A stretch of 5,279 nucleotides of DNA from an uncultured Sulfitobacter sp. GTDB taxonomy: Bacteria; Pseudomonadota; Alphaproteobacteria; Rhodobacterales; Rhodobacteraceae. Below the pieces are notes generated by a model. It was not told the DNA's origin and searched no databases. It saw nothing but the letters and a program-made list of their open reading frames with translations. Shown piece after piece: positions 1-4,944 of this stretch (the first letter of the stretch is position 1; the number at the start of each line of letters is the position of its first letter). The position numbers were made by a program, and so were the translations under genes. The stretch covers positions 1-5,279 of the forward strand of contig CALAIJ010000118.1 in assembly GCA_937923365.1 (NCBI GenBank), read 5' to 3'.

Positions 1-1
1 C

Positions 2-1009
2 AGCGAACAGGACATCACCCTGCGCATGGGCACCCGTGTTTTGGGTGTCGATCCCGCCGCGCAGACCCTGACGCTTGGGGGGGAAACCCTCATCTATGAC
101 GAATTGGTTCTGACCACAGGCTCCACCCCGCGCCGTTTGCCCGCAGCCATAGGCGGCGATCTGGAGGGTGTGCATGTGGTGCGCGATCTGGCGGATGTTG
201 ATGCCATGGCGCCGCGCTTTGCCAAGGGCGCCAAGGTGCTGATCGTGGGCGGTGGCTACATCGGGCTGGAGGCGGCCTCCGTCGCGGCCAAGCTGGGCTT
301 GCAGGTCACCTTGGTCGAAGCGGCCGAGCGCATTCTGCAACGCGTCGCTGCCCCGCAAACGAGTGATTTCTTCCGCGATCTGCACAAGGCACATGGGGTC
401 GACATCCGCGAAGGTGTGGGGCTGGAGCGGCTGACGGGCGACGGCCCCGTCAGCGGGGCGGTCCTCAGCGACGGCACAGAGCTGGCCGTTGATTTTGTCA
501 TTGCCGGTGTGGGCATCGCCCCTGACGTGGCCTTGGCCGAGGCGGCTGGCCTGACGCTGGAAAACGGCATCCAGACGGACGCGCAAGGGCGCACCTCTGC
601 GCCGCATATCTGGGCCGCCGGTGACTGCGCGTCATTCCCCTACCGCGACACGCGCATCCGGTTGGAAAGCGTGCCCAATGCCATCGATCAGGCCGAGGTT
701 GTGGCGCAGAACATCATGGGGGCGGGGATCGACTATGTCGCCAAGCCATGGTTCTGGTCCGATCAATACGACGTCAAATTGCAAATCGCGGGGCTGAACA
801 CGGGTTACGACACGGTCTATACCCGCCGTGCTGACGCGGACAGCATCTCGTTCTGGTACTACCGCGGCGATACGCTGCTGGCGGTGGATGCGGCGAATGA
901 TCCGCGTGGCTACATGGTCGGCAAACGCCTGATCGAAGCGGGGCGCTCACCTGATCCGGCGGCCATCGCGGACCCTGCAACAGACCTCAAGGCGCTGCTA
1001 AAGGCGTGA
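2..1009 (+). CDS. FAD-dependent NAD(P)H ferredoxin reductase, 5'-partial
   Basis: This is the C-terminal part of a two-dinucleotide-fold flavoprotein of the putidaredoxin/rhodocoxin reductase type, which passes electrons from NAD(P)H through FAD to a [2Fe-2S] ferredoxin, often for a P450 or oxygenase. The reading frame is open from base 2. The ATG at 26 is probably internal, because the N-terminal FAD GxGxxG fold is missing; family members run near 400 residues and 335 codons are present. Counting from that ATG, one sees the NAD(P)-binding GGGYIG (75-80), an acidic residue ending the next strand (VTLVE, Glu98), which favours NADH, the FAD motif WAAGD (196-200), and a C-terminal reductase domain with PWFWSDQYD (241-249). 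No redox CxxxxC pair is seen, which argues against thioredoxin or lipoamide reductases. Its ferredoxin partner is not in the window, so the physiological substrate is unknown. The stop overlaps the rsmD start. Confidence 0.9.
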   Translation, partial: SEQDITLRMGTRVLGVDPAAQTLTLGGETLIYDELVLTTGSTPRRLPAAIGGDLEGVHVVRDLADVDAMAPRFAKGAKVLIVGGGYIGLEAASVAAKLGLQVTLVEAAERILQRVAAPQTSDFFRDLHKAHGVDIREGVGLERLTGDGPVSGAVLSDGTELAVDFVIAGVGIAPDVALAEAAGLTLENGIQTDAQGRTSAPHIWAAGDCASFPYRDTRIRLESVPNAIDQAEVVAQNIMGAGIDYVAKPWFWSDQYDVKLQIAGLNTGYDTVYTRRADADSISFWYYRGDTLLAVDAANDPRGYMVGKRLIEAGRSPDPAAIADPATDLKALLKA

Positions 1010-1557
1010 GGATCATCGCGGGCACACATCGCGGCACGGCGCTGGCGGCTCTTGGCAAAGGCGACAAGGGCGCGCATTTGCGGCCCACCTCTGACCGTGT
1101 GCGCGAAAGCCTGTTTTCGATGCTGACCCATCTGGATGTGGTTCATGGTGCGCGTGTGCTGGACATGTTCGCGGGCACAGGTGCGCTGGGGCTTGAGGCC
1201 CTGTCACGCGGTGCGACAGACGTGTGCTTTGTGGAAAACGGGCGCACGGGCCAGCAGTTGATTGCCCAGAACATTGCCAAATTGCGGGTGGCGGAACAGA
1301 CCACCTTGATGCGCAACGACGCAACCCGTCTGGGCGCGTGGCAACATGCGCCCTTTGATCTGGTGTTTCTGGACCCGCCCTATGGCAAAGGCATGGGCGA
1401 ACAGGCGCTTGGCGCTGCGTTGGCAGGTGGATGGATTGCGCCTGATGCGCTGATCGTCTGGGAGGAAAACACCGCGATGATCGCCCCCCAAGGGTTCACC
1501 CGCCGGGATCACCGCCGCTATGGCGATACCCATGTGACCTTGCTGGACATCGCCTGA
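1006..1557 (+). CDS. rsmD: 16S rRNA (guanine(966)-N(2))-methyltransferase RsmD
   Basis: RsmD uses S-adenosylmethionine to methylate N2 of guanine 966 (E. coli numbering) in 16S rRNA of the assembling small subunit, in the cytoplasm. The 183-residue product has the family length and all its marks: N-terminal RIIAGTHRG (2-10), the LRPTSDRVRESLF block (25-37), SAM motif I DMFAGTGALGLEALSRGA (53-70), the acidic ribose-binding Glu77, NDATRL (104-109), and catalytic motif IV DPPY (123-126), the N-methyltransferase signature. The start is GTG at 1006, because RIIAG is the usual N-terminus and no ATG fits. It overlaps the stop of the upstream reductase in the tetranucleotide GTGA. No well-spaced Shine-Dalgarno is evident: AAGG at 989-992 is 13 nt away and AAAGG at 1000-1004 is too near. 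Translation is therefore probably coupled to the reductase. Identification is secure. Confidence 0.95.
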   Translation: MRIIAGTHRGTALAALGKGDKGAHLRPTSDRVRESLFSMLTHLDVVHGARVLDMFAGTGALGLEALSRGATDVCFVENGRTGQQLIAQNIAKLRVAEQTTLMRNDATRLGAWQHAPFDLVFLDPPYGKGMGEQALGAALAGGWIAPDALIVWEENTAMIAPQGFTRRDHRRYGDTHVTLLDIA

Positions 1558-1572
1558 ACTGCACGGCGAAGA

Positions 1573-1588
1573 CGCCTTGGCAAAGGCG
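1573..1588. terminator. Weak hairpin between convergent genes, possible bidirectional terminator
   Basis: CGCCTT (1573-1578) can pair with AAGGCG (1583-1588) around a 4-nt GGCA loop, in the 39-nt gap between the stop of rsmD and the stop of the facing aminotransferase gene. The location suits a shared terminator. The stem is only 6 bp and neither strand has a following T run, so intrinsic termination would be weak. A competing hairpin, GGCG (1565-1568) with CGCC (1573-1576), overlaps it. Confidence 0.3.
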
Positions 1589-1596
1589 GATGAGGG

Positions 1597-2811
1597 TTAC
1601 GGCATCACATCACGAATGGCCGTTCCCAGCCGCTGCATGCCGGTCTCTATCTCTGCCTCATCTGCCAGAGAATAGCTTAGCCTCAGCGTATTTTCATCCG
1701 ACCCGTCAGGGTGAAACGCCTGACCGGGCACAAAGGCCACGCGCTGCGATTTCAGCGCATGGGCCAGCAACGCACCACCGTCCATGCCCTTGGGCAGGGT
1801 GAGCCAGACAAACATCCCCCCTTCGGGCTTCGTCCACTGCACGCCTTTGGGCATATGCGTCGCCAAGGCGGCGAGCATCGCATCGCGCCGCGTGCGGTAG
1901 GTGCGCCGCAAAAGCGCTGTGTGATCGTCAAAAATCTGCGCGGCGACGGTGGCAATCGCCATCTGGTTCAACGTGGCGGAATGCAAATCTGCGGCCTGTT
2001 TCATCAGCACCAGTTGCGCGATGACCTCTGCCGCGCCACAGACCCAGCCGACCCGCAAACCGGGGGCGAGCGTCTTGGAAAAACTACCGCAATAAAGGGT
2101 CCGGCAGGCGTTGATGTCTCCCTTGCGCGCAATCTCCAGCGCCAGCATTGGCGCGATTGGGTCGCCATCAAAGCGCAGCGCCTGATAGGCGGCGTCCTCG
2201 ATCACGGCGATGTCCAGCTCCTCCGCCAGATCAAGGATCGCATTGCGCGCGCCCAAATCCAGCGTCTGCCCCGTGGGGTTGGCAAAATCCACGGACGCAT
2301 AGGCGAACTTGACCCGCCCGCCTGCGGCCTCCGCCTCTGCTGCATAGTCTGCCGCACCGCGATTGCTGCCCGGGTCCAGCCGGTCATAGCGCGGCTCATA
2401 GGCGTTGAACGCGCCCAAGGCGCCCATATAGGTGGGCCAGCCCAGCAATGCCGTATCCCCGGGCGACAGCAGCAGTTTGCCCAAATAGTCCAGCGCTTGC
2501 TGTGATCCGGATGTGATCAGCACATTGTCACGCGTCGCCGGAATGCCAAGGCCTGACATGTGATCCGCCAGCCAGTCGCGCAGCGGCGCATAGCCTTCTG
2601 AGACGGAATATTGCAGCGCCTGCGACTGCTTGGCGGGTGACAGCGCGTCGCCCAGTGCGTCCTGAAACGCCTGCGTGGGGAACAGCGCAGGATCGGGAAT
2701 GCCCCCCGCGAACGAGATAATATCCGGCTGGTCCAATAGCTTGAGAAGCTCGCGGATTTCGCTGGCCTTCATCCGGCTCATGCGGGTGGCGAATACGTCG
2801 TTCCAGTTCAT
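1597..2811 (-). CDS. PLP-dependent class I/II aminotransferase, LysN/2-aminoadipate type
   Basis: A fold-type I aminotransferase that moves an amino group between an amino acid and a 2-oxo acid using pyridoxal phosphate in the cytoplasm. The 404-residue protein has the features of the subgroup containing 2-aminoadipate transaminase (LysN), KAT II and archaeal aromatic aminotransferases: FAGGIPDPALFP (34-45), LITSGSQQALD (98-108), NPTG (178-181), Asp206 and Tyr209 in IEDAAYQ, the Schiff-base lysine Lys246 in SFSKTLAPGLR, EGGMFVW (330-336), and Arg377 for the substrate carboxylate. It lacks the GntR-type DNA-binding domain of MocR regulators. The exact substrate cannot be read from sequence; 2-aminoadipate, aromatic or branched-chain amino acids are candidates. 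The ATG at 2811 is chosen because AGGGAGAG lies 5 nt upstream and FAGGIPD falls at the usual distance from the N-terminus. The frame stays open a further 143 codons upstream, but that stretch does not resemble the family. No partner gene is adjacent. Confidence 0.92.
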   Translation of the reverse strand: MNWNDVFATRMSRMKASEIRELLKLLDQPDIISFAGGIPDPALFPTQAFQDALGDALSPAKQSQALQYSVSEGYAPLRDWLADHMSGLGIPATRDNVLITSGSQQALDYLGKLLLSPGDTALLGWPTYMGALGAFNAYEPRYDRLDPGSNRGAADYAAEAEAAGGRVKFAYASVDFANPTGQTLDLGARNAILDLAEELDIAVIEDAAYQALRFDGDPIAPMLALEIARKGDINACRTLYCGSFSKTLAPGLRVGWVCGAAEVIAQLVLMKQAADLHSATLNQMAIATVAAQIFDDHTALLRRTYRTRRDAMLAALATHMPKGVQWTKPEGGMFVWLTLPKGMDGGALLAHALKSQRVAFVPGQAFHPDGSDENTLRLSYSLADEAEIETGMQRLGTAIRDVMP

Positions 2812-2816
2812 GCGTT

Positions 2817-2824
2817 CTCTCCCT
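2817..2824 (-). promoter_or_regulatory. Strong ribosome binding site deciding the aminotransferase start
   Basis: On the minus strand AGGGAGAG ends 5 nt before the ATG at 2811, with the GGGAG core 7 nt away. It is the best Shine-Dalgarno in the window and argues against the longer in-frame starts further upstream. The GGGA forms part of a small dyad, TCCC-AAA-GGGA (2820-2830), that could partly mask it. Confidence 0.75.
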
Positions 2825-3126
2825 TTGGGACAGATCAGCACGATTCGGAAATTATGGCAATGGTTATGACCTATTGGCGATGCAAAGGGTGAAAGCGACC
2901 CGTTCTCCAACCGCTGCGATTTCTTGGCGAGCATCCCAAAGAGGGGCCCCGGAATACCGACCATCCGGCCCGTGAACGCAGGCTTGCCCGTCTCAGCCAC
3001 CGCCTTGAGATTCTTGGAGATAAACCCCTGCGCGCCCAGCATTTCCTTGTGCAACGTGCTGCCTTCCACTGTCCGTTGGCGTAGATGAAATGGCGTAATG
3101 TCGTGAACGCCTGTGGGCCAGACCTT

Positions 3127-3155
3127 TTGCGATATCCCGCAAGCGGGTCTAGGCT
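3127..3155 (+). promoter_or_regulatory. Sigma-70-type promoter for the 60-residue gene, leaderless start predicted
   Basis: TTGCGA (3127-3132), a 17-nt spacer and TAGGCT (3150-3155) form a good housekeeping-type promoter for an alphaproteobacterium. The ATG at 3163 lies 7 nt after the -10 box, where transcription should begin, so the mRNA would have no leader or almost none. This agrees with the absence of a Shine-Dalgarno there. The spacer contains the dyad CCCGC-AA-GCGGG (3136-3147), which could be an operator or chance. Confidence 0.6.
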
Positions 3156-3162
3156 GTGGCCC

Positions 3163-3345
3163 ATGACGGATATCTCTTTCACTGCAGCACACGCGGCGCC
3201 GCCAGCGCAGGACACTGCGCGCGACGTCGCTTTGCCTCAACCGCAGCCCTTCGGGGCGCCGGTATTTATCAACGATTGCGCCAGTCCGCTGGCGGGGGAG
3301 ACGGTCTTGTCCTTGCTGATGAAACGGCTTGCGCGCGACGACTAG
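3163..3345 (+). CDS. Small hypothetical protein, 60 residues
   Basis: I do not recognise this protein. From the ATG at 3163 it encodes 60 residues: an N-terminal half rich in Ala, Pro and Gln (PPAQDTARD at 19-27, PQPQPFGAP near 31-39) that looks disordered, and a C-terminal part ending LLMKRLARDD that may form a short charged helix. There is no signal peptide or membrane segment, and a single Cys in FINDCASP. Support for it being real is the promoter placed 7 nt upstream for leaderless expression, and third positions that are about 73% G or C, in keeping with a coding frame in this DNA. It meets map tail to tail, with a 4-nt overlap in CTAG. Longer starts, such as the ATG at 3085, would lie upstream of the promoter and are rejected. 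A role linked to map is not implied by this convergent arrangement. Confidence 0.5.
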   Translation: MTDISFTAAHAAPPAQDTARDVALPQPQPFGAPVFINDCASPLAGETVLSLLMKRLARDD

Positions 3346-4178
3346 CTATAGGTCGGGTGGAACCGCCCTGCAGGTGACAGCGTGAAGATATCCACCCCGT
3401 CTTCGGTCACGCCAACGGAGTGTTCAAACTGCGCGGACAGTGATTTGTCGCGGGTGACAGCGGTCCAGTCGTCGGCAAGGGTCTTGGTCTCGGCCCGTCC
3501 CAGATTGACCATAGGCTCGATGGTAAAGAACATGCCGGGTTCCAGCACTGCACCTGTGCTGGGCTTGCCGTAGTGCAGCACGTTGGGCGGCGCATGGAAC
3601 ACCTGCCCCAGCCCGTGACCGCAGAAATCCGTGACCACGGACATGCGCTGCGCCTCGACCATGGTCTGGATGGCGTGGCCGATGTCGCCGAATGTGTTGC
3701 CGGGTTTGACCACGTCAATGCCGCGCATCAGGGCGTCGTGGGTGACCTCGATCAACCGCTCCGCCTTGCGGGGCAGCTTGCCCGCGACATACATGCGGCT
3801 GGTGTCACCGAACCATCCGTCCACGATGACCGTGACGTCGATGTTAAGGATATCGCCATCCTTCAGCTTCTTGTCACCGGGAATGCCGTGGCAGACCACA
3901 TGGTTGACCGAAATGCACGAGGCATGTTTGTAGCCCTTGTAGCCGATGGTCGCTGACTTGGCGCCCGCTGCAGTGACCTTTTCCTCGATGATGCGGTCCA
4001 GCTCGCCTGTGGTCTGGCCGACGGTGACATGCTCTGCGATCTCGTCAAGGATCGTAGCGGCAAGCCGACCTGCGGCATGCATGCCTGCAAAATCGGAGGG
4101 GTCGTAGATGCGGATGCCGTCTTTGGTCTGACGGCCACGGTGGGCATTGTTCACAGGATTGGTCTCCAGCTGGTGCAT
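3342..4178 (-). CDS. map: Type I methionine aminopeptidase
   Basis: Removes the initiator methionine from nascent proteins, after deformylation, when the second residue is small; a cytosolic dimetal enzyme. The 278-residue product carries the complete pita-bread active site: His97 (VCHGIPG), the metal ligands Asp114 (NIDVTV), Asp125 (FGDTSRMY), His188 (CGHGLGQ), Glu221 (FTIEPMVN) and Glu252 (QFEHSVGV), and His195 (VFHAPPN). No extra N-terminal zinc-finger region is present, as expected for a bacterial enzyme. It is 4 nt downstream of sfsA on the same strand and is probably co-transcribed. The start is uncertain. The ATG at 4178 touches AAAAGG with no proper spacing, whereas a GTG at 4154, eight codons in, has GGAG 9 nt upstream and would give VNNAHRGRQTKDG, a typical-looking N-terminus. 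Its stop lies in CTAG shared with the convergent small gene. Identification is secure. Confidence 0.96.
   Translation of the reverse strand: MHQLETNPVNNAHRGRQTKDGIRIYDPSDFAGMHAAGRLAATILDEIAEHVTVGQTTGELDRIIEEKVTAAGAKSATIGYKGYKHASCISVNHVVCHGIPGDKKLKDGDILNIDVTVIVDGWFGDTSRMYVAGKLPRKAERLIEVTHDALMRGIDVVKPGNTFGDIGHAIQTMVEAQRMSVVTDFCGHGLGQVFHAPPNVLHYGKPSTGAVLEPGMFFTIEPMVNLGRAETKTLADDWTAVTRDKSLSAQFEHSVGVTEDGVDIFTLSPAGRFHPTYS
4164..4167 (-). promoter_or_regulatory. Shine-Dalgarno favouring an alternative GTG start of map
   Basis: On the minus strand GGAG lies 9 nt before the GTG at 4154-4152. The annotated ATG at 4178 has AGG directly against it, too close to serve. If GTG is used, MetAP is 270 residues and the gap to sfsA grows to 28 nt. 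Confidence 0.4.
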
Positions 4179-4182
4179 CCTT

Positions 4183-4896
4183 TTACCGTGCTGCTTCGGC
4201 AAGGGCCAGAGGCGCGGCAAGAGTGATTTCTGTGGGCGAGATATGGGTGCCGATGCACAGGGTTTCCACCCCCGCTTGGGTGGCGGCGATATGTGCTGCG
4301 GCATAGGCAGGGTCGATATCGGCGGCCATCGCCACGCGGCTGCAATCGGTGCGCTGCACCAGATACAGCAGCACGGCACGGTGACCGGCCTTTGCCACCT
4401 CGGCCAGTTCGCCCAAATGCTTGGTGCCGCGTGCGGTGACGCTGTCGGGGAATTCGGCCAGTCCGGTATGGCGGTTGAGCGTCACGGATTTGACCTCCAC
4501 GTAGCAATCGGGCAAGCCCTCCCCGCTCAGCAGAAAGTCGATGCGCGACTTGGTGCCGTACTTCACTTCGGGCCGGACCAACGGATAGTGGGCGAGGGCC
4601 GCCACCTCTCGCGCCATCAGGGCCGCTTTCAGCGCACGGTTCGGCAATGACGTGTCCACGCCTGTGAAATGCCCGTTCTCGTGATCGACCAGCCGCCAGC
4701 CGAACTTCAGCTTTTTCTTGGGATCATCATTGGGTTCCAACCATATTTTCATGCCTTCCTCTGCCAGCCCCATCATAGAGCCGGGGTTGGCACAATGGGC
4801 GGTCACTTCGCGGCCATCCTCCAGCGTACAATCAGCAAGAAACCGTTTGTATCGGCGGATCAGGCGGGCGGGGACAAGTTCGGTTTGAAAGCGCAT
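4183..4896 (-). CDS. sfsA: SfsA, sugar fermentation stimulation protein / predicted nuclease
   Basis: SfsA was named for its effect on maltose use in E. coli; the family has an N-terminal OB-like DNA-binding region followed by a PD-(D/E)XK nuclease-like fold, and its true physiological role is not settled. The 237-residue product matches the family length (234 in E. coli). Visible marks are LIRRYKRFLADC (12-23), TAHCANPGSM (32-41), GVDTSLPN (79-86), then the nuclease-like core SRIDFLL (Asp120) and YVEVKSVTL (Glu134, Lys136), and FPDSVTARGTKHLGEL (149-164). The ATG at 4896 is chosen because the protein begins MRFQTELVPARLI as in relatives. No Shine-Dalgarno precedes it, but a promoter with its -10 box 7 nt upstream predicts a leaderless message. 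It heads an operon with map and is divergent from the CinA-like gene. Identification is secure, function less so. Confidence 0.95.
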   Translation of the reverse strand: MRFQTELVPARLIRRYKRFLADCTLEDGREVTAHCANPGSMMGLAEEGMKIWLEPNDDPKKKLKFGWRLVDHENGHFTGVDTSLPNRALKAALMAREVAALAHYPLVRPEVKYGTKSRIDFLLSGEGLPDCYVEVKSVTLNRHTGLAEFPDSVTARGTKHLGELAEVAKAGHRAVLLYLVQRTDCSRVAMAADIDPAYAAAHIAATQAGVETLCIGTHISPTEITLAAPLALAEAAR

Positions 4897-4913
4897 GGGC
4901 TGCCGCCTATACC
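4885..4913 (+). promoter_or_regulatory. Sigma-70-type promoter of the CinA/MoaB-like gene
   Basis: TTGAAA (4885-4890), a 17-nt spacer and TATACC (4908-4913) match the housekeeping consensus well. Transcription would start near 4920, leaving a leader of about 25 nt that contains the ribosome binding site. The -35 box lies inside the first codons of the divergent sfsA gene, and the -10 box overlaps the sfsA -10 box. Confidence 0.6.
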
Positions 4914-4932
4914 TAAGCTTTAGAAACCTCAA
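4904..4932 (-). promoter_or_regulatory. Sigma-70-type promoter of sfsA-map, leaderless start predicted
   Basis: On the minus strand TTGAGG (4932-4927), a 17-nt spacer and TAGGCG (4909-4904) form a promoter. The sfsA ATG at 4896 follows the -10 box by 7 nt, so the transcript should start at or next to the initiation codon. The -10 box shares bases 4908-4909 with that of the opposite promoter, so the two probably cannot be occupied together. Confidence 0.55.
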
Positions 4933-4937
4933 GGAAG
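4931..4937 (+). promoter_or_regulatory. Ribosome binding site of the CinA/MoaB-like gene
   Basis: AAGGAAG lies 7 nt before the ATG at 4945 and fixes that start over the later in-frame ATG at 4966. It contrasts with the divergent sfsA, which has none. Confidence 0.7.
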
Positions 4938-4944
4938 CACACCC

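Larger units (their letters stand above)
2812..3162. other. 351-nt gap between the aminotransferase and small-gene starts, no confident gene
   Basis: No gene here meets a reasonable standard. The stretch must hold the aminotransferase promoter. The AT-rich part at 2841-2876 is the likeliest place; on the minus strand it has CATAAT (2851-2856) and a poor pair TTGCCA (2855-2860) / TGATCT (2832-2837) spaced 17 nt, neither convincing. Between about 2940 and 3075 a minus frame in register with the aminotransferase reads like protein with GC-rich third positions, including KAVAETGKPAFTGR and GIPGPLFGMLAKKSQR. Just upstream a second minus frame gives TLRHFIYANGQWK. I do not recognise either, and neither has its own start signal and stop. 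They may be pieces of a decayed gene or merely the by-product of GC-rich DNA. No tRNA or known structured RNA was recognised. Confidence 0.5.

Noticed and set aside
256..594. 112-codon minus-strand open frame
   Set aside because: It is antisense to the NAD-binding domain of the reductase; Ser/Pro/Arg-rich composition marks it as a shadow.
1711..2505. 264-codon plus-strand open frame
   Set aside because: It lies wholly antisense to the aminotransferase, whose motifs are all intact. The product is rich in Arg, Gln and His with no recognisable domain, typical of an antisense shadow in GC-rich DNA.
1597..2811. Reading the aminotransferase as a MocR/GntR-type regulator
   Set aside because: The 404-residue protein has no N-terminal winged-helix domain, and the upstream in-frame extension does not resemble one.
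2943..2950. Perfect 8-bp palindrome GGGGCCCC
   Set aside because: It stands alone in GC-rich DNA, away from any promoter box, with no second copy nearby; probably chance.
3085..3162. Longer start of the small gene at the ATG at 3085
   Set aside because: It would lie upstream of the promoter boxes (3127-3155) and has no Shine-Dalgarno.
3355..3368. Possible hairpin GGGTG-GAAC-CGCCC after the small gene
   Set aside because: The stem is 5 bp with a G-T pair, no T run follows, and it lies inside the map coding sequence, so it is not supported as a terminator.
3573..3956. Plus-strand open frames antisense to map
   Set aside because: The map frame carries every catalytic residue over this span; the plus frames show no motif and no start signal.
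4147..4650. 167-codon plus-strand open frame
   Set aside because: It is antisense to sfsA and the start of map, both firmly identified, with no ribosome binding site or family resemblance.
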